Made by a program: the position numbers and the translations under genes. Under the pieces are notes generated by a model. It had not been told where the DNA came from. It made no database searches and was given only the letters and a program-made list of their open reading frames with translations. From contig CM046303.1 of NCBI GenBank assembly GCA_025267735.1, positions 40,313,380-40,377,379 of the forward strand: a DNA stretch of 64,000 nt, written 5' to 3'. Position 1 is the first letter of the stretch. Each line of letters begins with the position of its first letter. This document shows positions 36,401-44,117 of the stretch, in pieces. This stretch comes from Mactra quadrangularis (Eukaryota > Mollusca > Bivalvia > Venerida > Mactridae).

Positions 36401-38918
36401 TATTTTCTGTAAATGTTTGGTCAATTATATGAGAAAATGGTATTCCTGTCATCGTTAGTTAGATCGATGTGTTAATTGTATTACATGTGTATGTTTTATG
36501 TTAGCCAATTGCATATACGCGTCGTGTAGGTGATTTTATACATTTTTGTTACAGAAGCATGACGCGCAAGCCAATCATTTTGATATTCTATGTGCACATA
36601 ATATTTTCATTTTAGTAACCACGAAGGTATGTGTGCGTACCTTCAGATAAAAGTTTATTAATATATATTCATTTATCGCCGATAAACTTATTTATCCAGA
36701 TGTTATCTTTTTTCAACCCTTATATATACTTCCTATACGTAGTTTTGTGTTATTTCAGAAGGTAATACAAAGTTATATAGAAGTTTAATGCCAGCATTAT
36801 TACCATTATCATTAGCAAGTATATGTGGTATAATAATGTCAATTCTTGTACTAACACCTACACCAGAGATATTATATTGTTGTTTTATCGTCATGGTTCT
36901 ATGTAGATCATTTCTATATAGTATGGCAGCTGCTTTTATCATCGCAATGTAAGTATCTCTCATATATATGTTGTCAACGTTGGTATTGACCTTATTACAC
37001 ATAAAACATTTCTTTTCTAAATTTTCTGCAATTGTTATTTCGCCATCAATTATGAACAGATCCGAACATTGACGAATTGCCTCTAGATGAATGCCATCAG
37101 CCAAAGTTCTGGTGTTGTGGGGTTTGTTTTAGTAAATGCAGCAATCGAATGGAATGATTGCAGCTATAAATTGGACAAGTCATGGGCTAACCCCAAGACA
37201 GAATATCCAACAATATAAGTATGAGCTCAAGTAAAAAAAGAAGTGAATGGCTGATAGGTTTCTTATCAATATGATACTGATTACCAATATGGTACTAGTC
37301 TAACGTTGCTTTAACGCTAGGGATATAAAACTCATCAGATCATGGCGTTGTAGTTTGTCTCGATAGATTTAACGTGTTTTCAATTTAAGATTCAGTTTAG
37401 TCTATGAAATCTCAATGTTATATGAAGATGAAATTTATTTATTCATACTGGGGTTAACGCCGTGTCAACACAATTTTTAGGTTATTCAAGTTACGGTGTT
37501 CAGCGCGCCAAACCTAATTTTCCTGGAACTTTGTCTATACACAGTACTCACCTACCTTTCCACAAGGCCGGACACTTCTCCATATACCTTATTAATAAAG
37601 GAAAATCGACATTATTGTCATTTTTTTTCATGGAAGGGTATAACCTCCCCGGTTTGCATTCAAACCCGTACCTCTTTGGGTCGTGCACTAGATTCGAAAT
37701 CCAGGCGCGTTACCGACCCGGGTTATATGAAGTAAAAGGACAAATGACGTCAAATGATAAATAAATGGTTGTTTTTTATTATAGATTTCCAAGTCGATAT
37801 TTTGGTATATTATATGGTGTAACGATGGTCTCTGCTGGTGTATTTAGTTTATTAAATTATGCTTTATTTAGCTGGGCTGGTACATACACAGATGCTCCAT
37901 TTCACGTACGTATTTTGACTATACTTAACGAAACTTCTAAGTACTCCGATTTCAATGTGGTTGGGTTTTTTAACATTTTTTCCGATCATTAATTTAAATG
38001 TGTATAGAAATATATTGTTGTCAGCTTGCATGGCTTTCGAACTTCTTAATTAATGCAAAATTTGTTTTGTCGTGCACGTGCTGAAAACCCGGAAATAGGT
38101 ACGTGCTTTTCGTGCAAAATCCCATGTGGTCAGTTTTTGTAAAAATCGTTTGTGTGTTGATATGTACGACGAAAAATCAAGAAATGTCGTGAATGTCGCT
38201 TCAAGAACAAGAAATTGGCATAGGTCTTTTGCAAGGCGGTGCTTCACCTGCAGGATAAGATTTTTTAATTGCTAATTTCCTGTTAAATCAAAGCAGTTAG
38301 AAATCTTACCATATCTACATATGTACGACAAAACCAGTTTTGCATCGATAAAGTAGCATAAAACCATGCAAGCAGACGACAGTATGGTCTTATACAGATT
38401 TCTGTTATCGATCAGACTCCAATGTTGAAAATTAAATATTTCCTACAATATTGAGTTCGAGGTACTTAGAAGTTTCGGTAAGTATTCATATATTGTATAA
38501 TATACACATTATGTATTATAACTTCTAAAACTACTTTAACATTCTACACATAAATAAATTTTATCTGATAATAACAAGGTAGATGTAATCATTATGATCG
38601 TTCCGACTTCCAAAGGCAAAGACTGAGTCTAAGTTGGTACATGTATGATCTTTGTTACAAGGTTCATCTTTCTAGATTGTCAGGTATTCATTTAAAAAAC
38701 GAAACATTGTCTTTTATTAAAGCTATACGTTGTTGTTGGTAGATAAAACTTCACTATGTCAATGTTTAATGTCATGCATTACACGAGCTAATAAATACAT
38801 TGTGTTATGTATTTTACAGGTTGATATATTTTTACTGGTTGTATCTATAATGTCAATATTTCATCCAGTTTATATGTGGATATGTGGCTGGAGAGAGGAG
38901 AGAAATCACTCAACATAG
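23985..38918 (+). CDS. SLC43A3-like: SLC43A3-like transporter, copy B (complete CDS, ten exons)
   Basis: The coding join is 23985-24460, 25278-25324, 28779-28855, 29628-29720, 33793-33988, 34933-35100, 35986-36087, 36759-36948, 37785-37905 and 38820-38918: 1,569 nt, 522 residues, every intron GT-AG and the frame closed throughout. The start ATG lies 6 nt after an acceptor (CTTCCAG ending 23978), so a non-coding 5' exon is expected upstream. Residues 14-41 form TM1. Residues 42-122 form an extracellular loop with five N-X-S/T sequons (N52, N65, N87, N92, N93) and cysteines C51 and C117. The TM2-TM3 loop KLGTRRTRY is the MFS-type basic motif, and a charged cytosolic loop lies mid-protein around residues 255-310. 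Length fits SLC43A3 (about 490 residues in mammals), and the FHP in the last helix and the C-x-AQD sequence before TM2 point to SLC43A3 over SLC43A1/A2. Known: facilitative purine nucleobase uptake at the plasma membrane in mammals. Substrate here is inferred. Confidence 0.92.
24510..24637. mobile_element. Small TIR element in copy B intron 1
   Basis: The left end AGGGTGCGTTGCTCGTATCG and the right end AGCGATTGGCTTAAGCAACG plus CAACCT are inverted repeats with a few mismatches and a small gap. The whole unit is ~128 bp. The rest of intron 1 is plain AT-rich DNA. Confidence 0.65.
25278..25324 (+). CDS. SLC43A3-like: Copy B exon 2 (47-nt microexon)
   Basis: Acceptor TTTTCAG, donor GTAAGA. It completes F159 and codes FLLFTVGAVCLAFVSK, the TM3 helix, leaving in phase 1. 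At 47 nt it is the smallest exon, but its hydrophobic translation and exact phase match on both sides support it. Confidence 0.85.
26141..27802. mobile_element. hAT-type MITE split by a LINE, copy B intron 2
   Basis: The two halves (26141-~26237 and ~27505-27802) match the left and right parts of the MITE at 4018-4467. The outer ends are TAGGGCTATCACGATATACC and ATCATGACAGCCCTA. Flanks TCTATGGT (26133-26140) and TCTATGTT (27803-27810) match at 7 of 8 bases. The DNA in between is a LINE fragment, so the MITE inserted first. Confidence 0.88.
26238..27500 (+). pseudogene. 5'-truncated LINE fragment inside the MITE
   Basis: One frame encodes ~350 codons of the C-terminal half of a LINE ORF2: the post-catalytic RT region (MVDNFIYLGINFSYNGKM) and the thumb (ITPILLYGAEVWG). 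It ends with a Cys-His motif C-X2-C-X9-H-X3-C (CRLCNMN...H...C). A single in-frame TAG at 26457-26459 breaks it, and the frame ends at 27293. The palm and any endonuclease are missing because the copy is 5'-truncated. The clade is not certain from this part alone. Confidence 0.88.
27811..28778. other. Remainder of copy B intron 2
   Basis: AT-rich intronic DNA with no repeat or open frame I can support. The left part of the same intron, 25325-26132, is equally featureless; an 84-codon frame there has no recognised domain. Confidence 0.4.
28779..28855 (+). CDS. SLC43A3-like: Copy B exon 3
   Basis: Acceptor TATATAG, donor GTTAGT. Codes residues 175-200 beginning ELPWLIFPGLTLIGIGG and ending NNQ, the TM4 region, whose FP-LT-GIGG pattern is typical of the family. 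Leaves in phase 0. Confidence 0.9.
29021..29438. mobile_element. ~400-bp MITE in copy B intron 3
   Basis: The ends ACCAATCT and AGATTGGT are inverted repeats, and GAACAC occurs at both borders. The interior, with CAGGATCTCTAAGGTT, CCAATCAATGCGT, AGCATTTTGATTTCG, AGACCGAGGTTT, AGGCTGTGATTGGA and AACAGCCAGATCTAA, is colinear with 34015-34401 in intron 5. Confidence 0.8.
29628..29720 (+). CDS. SLC43A3-like: Copy B exon 4
   Basis: Acceptor AATTCAG, donor GTAATA, both junctions phase 0. Codes residues 201-231, from ISKLYVKGGSSVVGLFCGSY to LVVK. This matches the family segment where an aromatic/glycine pair and an acidic residue (here YD) precede the TM5 helix. Confidence 0.9.
30018..30222 (-). 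mobile_element. SINE lacking its tRNA head, copy B intron 4
   Basis: In reverse it matches the SINE body at 9871-10172: GGGTTTTATGCTGTAGCAAC, CCTGGAGAGGCTTTATCTCT, CGTCAGTGACTGACGATTGC and GGCAGAATGGCCGTAGAAAT. The 5' tRNA part is absent. The rest of 30223-32727 is AT-rich intron with short accidental frames. Confidence 0.75.
32728..33664. mobile_element. Large CAGGGGCGGAT-ended element, copy B intron 4
   Basis: It begins CAGGGGCGGATACAG, passes through a G/C-rich block (32755-32835) and ends near GGGCTAAATCCGCGGCTGAG, giving imperfect inverted ends. 32945-33290 is shared with 1005-1345. No transposase is visible. Exact borders and target duplication are not clear. Confidence 0.55.
33793..33988 (+). 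CDS. SLC43A3-like: Copy B exon 5
   Basis: Acceptor TTTTTTCAG, donor GTTTGT. Codes residues 232-296, starting LLYQQSFRRRDIFLVLAGMH (start of TM6) and continuing into a basic/acidic cytosolic stretch (EKKKMEIRVNDEAVE). Leaves in phase 1. The central hydrophilic loop matches the family layout. Confidence 0.9.
34015..34401. mobile_element. ~400-bp MITE, second copy, copy B intron 5
   Basis: Colinear with 29021-29438 (ACCAATCTCCATAAAC, CAGGATCTCTATGGTT, AGGCTGTGATTGGATGG, AACAGCCAGATCTAAC). It starts only 26 bp after the exon 5 donor. Differences are scattered substitutions and short indels. Confidence 0.8.
34583..34645 (-). mobile_element. Short SINE 3'-end fragment
   Basis: TTTGTTTGTTTGGGTTTTAC, then ACGCACCAACAC and AGGTCATATC match the SINE tail in reverse. 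The fragment is too short to date. Confidence 0.55.
34676..34902. mobile_element. GCGGATC-ended MITE, copy 2, copy B intron 5
   Basis: Starts GGGCGGATCTAGCGGGGG and ends CTGGATCCGCCCCTG, with the same interior order as 20815-21060. It ends ~30 bp before the exon 6 acceptor, so it contributes DNA very near the branch-point zone. Confidence 0.78.
34933..35100 (+). CDS. SLC43A3-like: Copy B exon 6
   Basis: Acceptor GTTTCAG, donor GTAAGT. Codes residues 297-352: a basic start (ARRPSIADV), LTSYLRQPLFITHTIWLC entering TM7, and FVGNLNPFLNRLLENDNEK. The NLN-x-FL sequence after TM7 is characteristic of the family. Confidence 0.9.
35170..35985 (+). repeat. 81-bp minisatellite carrying copies of the exon 7 splice acceptor
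   Basis: Ten near-identical 81-bp units fill the 3' part of intron 6. Each contains CTATTTTTCAGTGAGATATT and then TCACTGATGGAATGTC. The CAG falls at 35211, 35292, 35373, 35454, 35535, 35616, 35697, 35778, 35859 and 35940, exactly 81 bp apart. The true exon 7 border reads CTATTTTTCAGTGAGTTATT (CAG at 35983), so each unit reproduces the acceptor and the first ~15 nt of the exon. Each unit also has a second, weaker half-copy with TATTCCAGTATGTTATTTAA. Reading from any decoy in the exon phase gives VRYFTDG and then a TGA within the same unit. Confidence 0.96.
35986..36087 (+). CDS. SLC43A3-like: Copy B exon 7
   Basis: The acceptor is chosen at 35985 because it gives residues 353-386 (VSYFTDVCFYTMMGG, TM8 region) in phase with exons 6 and 8, and it is the only CAGTGAG here followed by a long open frame. 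The donor is GTAGGT at 36088. Upstream lie ten decoy copies of this acceptor. Confidence 0.88.
36108..36250. mobile_element. CAGTCTA-family TIR element, copy B intron 7
   Basis: The ends CAGTCTACGAAATTAG and TAATTTCGTAGATTG are inverted repeats like those of 9386-9550. Nested inside is a second inverted repeat (CATTCGGAACTCCTCG with CGAGGTGTTCCGAATG) shared with the element at 39601-39811. It starts 20 bp after the exon 7 donor. 36251-36758 holds nothing further I can name. Confidence 0.7.
36759..36948 (+). CDS. SLC43A3-like: Copy B exon 8
   Basis: Acceptor ATTTCAG, donor GTAAGT. Codes residues 387-449: KGNTKLYRSLMPALLPL, then two helices, and the RSFLYSMAAAF motif in the TM11 region. 190 nt, phase 1 in and phase 2 out, exactly as in copy A. 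Confidence 0.92.
37446..37735 (-). mobile_element. SINE copy, copy B intron 8
   Basis: In reverse, the tRNA-like head lies near 37735-37650 (CCCGGGTCGGTAACGCGCCT and GGTTTGAATGCAAACC as the B-box region). The body follows, with a 3' end matching GGTTAACGCCGTGTCAACAC. It is more diverged than the copies at 1648 and 9871. Two open frames over it are accidental. Confidence 0.72.
37785..37905 (+). CDS. SLC43A3-like: Copy B exon 9
   Basis: Acceptor TATTATAG, donor GTACGT. Completes I450, then reads FPSRYFGILYG and a helix ending in DAPFH. 121 nt, as in copy A. Confidence 0.92.
38820..38918 (+). CDS. SLC43A3-like: Copy B terminal coding exon
   Basis: Acceptor TTTTACAG ending at 38819. Codes residues 491-522, VDIFLLVVSIMSIFHPVYMW and the tail WREERNHST, then TAG. 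It holds TM12 and the short cytosolic tail. Confidence 0.92.
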   Translation, partial: VDIFLLVVSIMSIFHPVYMWICGWREERNHST

Positions 38919-38965
38919 ATGATAGAAACTATAAACTCTTAGCCGCCCTGGTGATTCATTCTGCA

Positions 38966-39195
38966 AACGTGAATTACGTGTACATCTACCATATAAACTA
39001 CGAGTACATATCATATATGAACTACTTTTACATGTTTAATGTGAACAACGTGTACGCGTGAACTATGTGTAGATGTGACCAACGTGTACATGTGAAATAC
39101 GTGTACACGTGAACTATGTGTACGCTCGTACGTGTGAACTACGTGTACATGTAAACTACGTGTACATGTGAACTACGTGTACATGCGAACTAGTT
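38966..39195. repeat. 17-bp palindromic repeat array after copy B stop
   Basis: Imperfect copies of a 17-bp unit TGAACTACGTGTACATG begin ~50 bp after the stop codon, so they lie in the presumed 3' UTR. Units contain self-complementary words such as GTGTACAC, TACGTA-like and CATGTACATG-like. The regular part is 39050-39190. Confidence 0.85.
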
Positions 39196-39355
39196 ATACA
39201 TGTTATGAGTGTTCCATTGTCAATGGATATGTTTATCATTTATGTTTTAGATAACAAACTTAAAAATTTCACTATTTTGCCATTAAAACGTTTACATTAT
39301 AACTATGTATTAAGGATAGATAGGCCTACCATTGCCTATTTTTATTACTTATTCA

Positions 39356-39361
39356 AATAAA
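39356..39361 (+). promoter_or_regulatory. Candidate poly(A) signal for copy B
   Basis: AATAAA ~440 bp after the stop, followed by GGGTTCTTATGTATATAAAT. It is a candidate only, because the region is AT-rich and other hexamers (39488, 39545) are nearby. Confidence 0.4.
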
Positions 39362-39600
39362 TGGGTTCTTATGTATATAAATATGCAACCTAATTTAAGA
39401 AAGCATTTATGTCGTAGTAACTGAACATACATATAATACGACAGTCAGAAGTCTACTGTTGGTATTTGAAGAGGGTTTTCAATAATAAATATTCATGATA
39501 ATAATTTTCTAAAATAATTTACATTATAAATAAAATTATTATTAAATAAAAAACACCACTATTGATTACATCTGTTAATATAGTTTGTTTTTACTTACTT

Positions 39601-39811
39601 CTGGGCTGAGTTCAGTTACCGCGAACGTTACAGAACGTTCCGTAACGATACATTCGGAACTCCTCGATCATTTGCTGCGAATAATCTCGGACATATTTAG
39701 ACGCTTTTTTGAAACTACCGGTGTTAAAGTAAACAATTATTTGGCCGAGGAGTTCCGAATGTATCGTTATGTAACGTTCTGTAACGTTCGCGATAACTGA
39801 ACTCAGCCCAG
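39601..39811. mobile_element. TIR element with ~66-bp arms
   Basis: The left arm starts CTGGGCTGAGTTCAGTTACC and contains GCGAACGTTACAGAACGTT and CATTCGGAACTCCTCG. The right arm is its reverse complement with about three changes, ending CTCAGCCCAG. The spacer is ~75 bp. The arms themselves contain smaller palindromes (AACGTT, GTAACGTT-type). Confidence 0.88.
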
Positions 39812-39879
39812 TTGTCACAAAAAACCCAAGTACATGTATTTACAATGGACTAATGAGTGTTGGTATAAACAATACAAAA

Positions 39880-40430
39880 ACAAGAGCAGTCCACGGACAG
39901 CGCGCTTGACTATTCAGGGTATTCGTGTAAACGACAACAACAACCAATCAAAACTCATGCTGGAGTTATGCAACTTGGTATTTGACCTTCATTCCTAACC
40001 CCGTTAACATGTGTGAAGTTTCAAGTAAATCCCTTCAGTAGTTTCTAAAATAAAATGTTGCACCAAAAAAACTTAACAAAGAAATTTCTTAGTATACAAG
40101 GGCCATAATTCAGTCCAAACTCATGCAAGAGTTATGTAACTTGGTATTTGACCTCCCATGGTAACCCCGTAGACATGTGTGAAGTTTCAAGTGAATCCCT
40201 TTAGTAGTTGCAAAGAAAAAATGTAGCACCTAAAAACTTAACCAAGAAATTTCTAAGTATAAAAGGGCCATAATTCAGTCCAAATTCATGCAAGAGTTAA
40301 TGTAACTTGGTATTTGAACTCCAATGATAACCCTCTGAACACAAATGAAGTTTTAAGTGAATCCCTCCAGTACTTGCAAAGACATAAAAGATACACAAAT
40401 GTTGCACCTAAAAACTTAACCAAATCAAAG
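39880..40430. repeat. ~175-bp tandem repeat, three units
   Basis: After a leader (AACAAGAGCAGTCCACGGAC, then AGCGCGCTTGACTATTC), three diverged units repeat AAACTCATGCAAGAGTTATG, AACTTGGTATTTGACCTC, ACATGTGTGAAGTTTCAAGT, GAATCCCT and CCTAAAAACTTAACCAA. This is a widespread-looking interspersed repeat with no coding frame. Confidence 0.85.
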
Positions 40431-40539
40431 CTATTATATACTTTTATTTCCTCCAATTACTGAAGAGCATAATATATAATCATATATACATATAAACGAT
40501 AAGACAAAAATATCATATAAATACAAAAATATAATCAAA

Positions 40540-42290
40540 GCAGATCCTGTAATAGCTAGAAGGCAAAGAATTATCTATCCATTACTAGCTATTACAGGAA
40601 TAGTTCAAACACAAAATAAGTAAGTTCATGACCAAACCCATCTCACTCGGGGGCGAAAGCAAAATGTGGGTGAGATGGGCTAAATGAACTGTTAACAAAG
40701 TCTTCAAGCAAGCAATATCATATACAACCAAAAAAAAGCCCTAAATGTCACACATAGAATTAATACTCTTAATGAGCAAAAGGTTAGGCTCTAACCTACC
40801 TATCGCTAATAAGAAAATGTATGAGCACAATGTATGAACGGAAGTGAATTTACTTGTTTCAAAGTGTTTCAAAGCAATAGTAATAAATTCATCTCTAATG
40901 TGATTGTTACAAAGACAAAACCATAACTGATGTTGGACAATGTTTGTGACTAGGTCACCACAAAGAGTACATTGTTCTACATATGGACGAGAGAAAAATC
41001 TACCTAGAATTCGCATAAATTGACTACATACAATGGATAGTTCATCAAAACGACGTGATAATGTCCAGATCTTACATGGTTTACCGACTGTAAGTGCTGT
41101 ATGCAGATCTACATCAGGTACTAGGCTACAGACAGATTGCAATCTTGAAATGCGTCCTGGTAACATTACTTTTTTATGTAGAAGGGTTTTCCATGAATTT
41201 TTCGATGGAAATGACCCAGAAGACAAATACAGGTCAATAAAACTGAATAAACCATACTTGTGAAGCAATCTACATACATCAGGTACAAAGCCTTGATAAT
41301 ATTCAGTACCTTTACAGTATCTAATTAGTCTTTGATTAAACACATGTTTTGCTAAATACTTGTATGGCAGACGACACAGCTGACCAAAAAATTGTAATTT
41401 CCGATAGTTTATGATAGTTTCCATCGGATCCACATCTAACATAGAAAGAGAGAAGTTTGTACTTGTGTTTTGCTTGAGGCCTTGTATGTGTTTAATACAA
41501 AAACGATGTGAACGTTCAAGTTTTACAACATCCGTACTAGACAATGAATTCCACAGTTCGCAGCCATACAAGGATTTAGGAATAACTACAGAGTTGTACA
41601 AGGTTTTACAAGTTAAGGGGTTAATGTCAGTAGGATGAAAGCCACTGTTACATAAAGCCAGGAATGTACCACGCAGCTTGTTGCAGGCATTGTCAATCAT
41701 TTGTTTATCAGTCAAAAATATGTCACAAATCAAACCCAAATGCTTGTATGATTTACTCTCTGAGATAGTATGTTCACCAAGATAAAACACACGTTGAGAC
41801 AGATGACGAGGTGGTTCATTAAACACCATAACAGAACACTTATTAGGGTTATATTCAAAGCGCCATTTCTTTGAATACTTATCACATATATCTAACATTT
41901 TGTTTAGTCCGTTAATAGAATAAGAAACAAGAATCATATCATCAGCCACAGTAGGTGATCCAAGTAACATATCATACATACAACACCCGCATTGGCTGGC
42001 CTCTAATTCTTTGATCAAGTCATTAATAAATAGAATATATAGAAGTGGCGAAGTAATTCCACCTTGTCTAGTTCCCTGACTGATGCTAAACCACTCCGAT
42101 TGCAAACCTTGAAATCGAACACAACTAGTAACATTTCTGTACAATTCTGAAAAGGCGATAAGGGTTGTGGAATCAATTCCAGACATTGTTAGTTTGTATA
42201 ACAAGCCGTCGATCCATACTCTATCAAATGCCTGTCTGCCATCTAGAAAACACACATACAGTTTAGAACATAGAATAACAAGAATATATA
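40540..42290 (-). mobile_element. 5'-truncated LINE, long intact RT frame
   Basis: The minus-strand frame from ~42290 to the stop at 40741 is uninterrupted for about 505 codons. It covers RT palm box A (CFLDGRQAFDRVW), box B (SQGTRQGGITSPLLYILF at about residues 58-75), the catalytic box at residues 103-106 (VADD where YADD/FADD is usual), and box D (KWRFEYNPNKCSVMVF). It then covers the thumb (YGCELWN) and a C-terminal C-X2-C-X9-H-X4-C motif. The endonuclease and the RT fingers are absent, so the copy is 5'-truncated. The 3' UTR holds hairpins at 40637-40679 (CCCATCTCAC/GTGAGATGGG) and 40546-40598 (CCTGTAATAGCTA arms). An intact frame suggests a fairly recent insertion. Two short plus-strand frames inside are shadows. 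Confidence 0.9.
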
Positions 42291-42329
42291 ATTATGTCAA
42301 AATATAAATATTATTTCAACGTTGACGTC

Positions 42330-43290
42330 GTGTTTAGATATGCACAGAACGGTGCGCACAAAAACTACCAAAATCGTCCTTAATGTATTGACATAAGTAA
42401 CAAATAGACCAGTTCACGGATGACGTCACAAGCACCTGCTACCAATATTTTAGCTGATTTACTGGTTGGCAAAAAGAAACCAATGTTTACATACATTTGA
42501 TAGCAGCAGAATTTTTTAAATAATGATAACATTTTTATTTGTCGGCCGATTTTTTTGATATTTATATTGATAGAAAGCTTTTGAAATTCATATTTTTAAA
42601 ATATATGGAGATAGCCAAAATTTTGATTTGAAAATGAAATATAAGGAGATTTAAACCTGTCTTTTGAACAATCTTCTTGCCGGTTTGAAGCACTAGGTTT
42701 AAACACTCGCCTATAAAAACGATTCTGTTATGACAAATAAATTTTAGATATTCAAAATATTAATTTCAAGGCCTTTCTAGTGATATAAGATACTAAATTG
42801 TCTGATTAAAAATGACTCAGTAATTGCAATTTTAAAATTACTGTGTTTTCATCGTACCTACTCGCTATCATTTCTTGCCAAACAGCGAACGGTTAAGTGT
42901 ATTTTTTATCAGCTACTTGTTACTATTTATAGACTTCATAACAATAACAATGAACTGGTCTATATTGTTTATTACTATCGAATGATGTAATTATGCTACG
43001 CATATAACATGCATTGTCAAAAACATCGTAGGCCCTTATTACTCCAACAAGTAATCATTGCAGTTGTTACGGGTTGAGTTGTCTACGGGTTGAGTTGTCC
43101 CGTTTCCATTGCAAGATTTGTATGTCCTGAGAGTAACCCAGCGTTGTATTACATTTAAATGAGATGTTAATGAGTTTCACGCTTGAACTACGCCTCTTTG
43201 TCTATGTTGAAAATTGTTGAAGCGTGAAAAGAGTAATCTTATACTTTCTTGTTACCATTGGAACGATGTCTTAGGACATCGTTCCAAAAA
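42330..43290 (-). mobile_element. Hairpin-ended repeat element, copy 2 (inverted, interrupted)
   Basis: Reverse-complement match to 10508-10968: TAGATATGCACAGAACGGTG, AAACTACCAAAATCGTCCTT, TTATTACTATCGAATGATGT, ATGCATTGTCAAAAACATCG and GAACTACGCCTCTTTGTC. It ends in the hairpin TGGAACGATGTC-TTAG-GACATCGTTCCA-like. A ~556-bp TIR element interrupts it at 42407-42966. Right of it lies a short GCCAACGCC/GCCGACACC microsatellite (43298-43325). Confidence 0.78.
42407..42966. mobile_element. TIR element nested in the copy-2 repeat
   Basis: It begins TAGACCAGTTCACGGATGAC and ends AATGAACTGGTCTA; the ends are inverted repeats and TA borders both sides. It sits at a point where the 10.5-kb sister copy has unrelated AT-rich DNA. 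The interior has no open frame of note. Confidence 0.75.
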
Positions 43291-43805
43291 GTGTTACGCC
43301 AACGCCAACGCCGACACCGACGCACAGCTGTGTAGGATAGCCCCACTATTCTCCGAATAGTCGAGCTTAAAAACGGAACAGATTTTTATTTGATATTGTG
43401 TACAAAGTACATAGTTATGATTTCATACATATTTTAACTAAACATCTTATTTACTATGCCTTGCCAGTGTTAATTACTTATACCGAGTCATGTATTGTTC
43501 ATACAAAATTAACACTTTACAGCCACGTTCAGATAGAACGGGTGTAACGTGGGTAAGACAAGACAACTACTAAATTTATGTAAACACCAACGTCATTCGG
43601 GTAATAGATTTTCACGGCAATATCTACGTTACGTGTAGTGAAAGGGTAACCGTGTACGCCAAATAAGTCGACAAACAATGAGGAGAACTTCTTGTTTGGC
43701 GTAAACCGTACCGCGTACTAATTCTAAAGTTTTTCCATCGTCACCGACGTTTATCTCTACCCTCGTATCATTGCGGCCATGGTATTAGTAGTTCAGTGAT
43801 CAGTC

Positions 43806-44117
43806 GTGTTTCGACTTATGTTACTCCCTCAGATTTATAAGTGTCTTAAAACGAGTTTCAGTCACAATGACCAGCTGTTATGCCATGTGAGTGTCGCTAT
43901 ATTCTGGCAACGTCAATACCTTTTCTATCAGAATAAGGACGACAGACCTCACGTTGCACACGTCACCAAGGACTTTTTACAGGCTAACAACATTAATGTT
44001 TTCTCTTGGTATTTTGATCGTGAAAATTATGTACCTAGCAAAAATGAGGCGTTTCTTTTTAACATCAGTTTAGATATTTGCGAACTCAAAACTTACACGC
44101 ACTGGTTTCACGAGTGA
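43806..44117 (+). pseudogene. Tc1/mariner-type transposase relic
   Basis: A 103-codon frame contains KDDRPHVAHVTKDFLQANNI and NVFSW. This resembles the DNARPH...V-F---NI-VL-WP block around the second catalytic Asp of DD34E-type transposases. Neither the upstream first catalytic region nor the SPDL-PIEH-W block downstream can be found, so it is a small fragment. The flanks 43330-43800 and 44118-45190 show no other gene. Confidence 0.7.
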
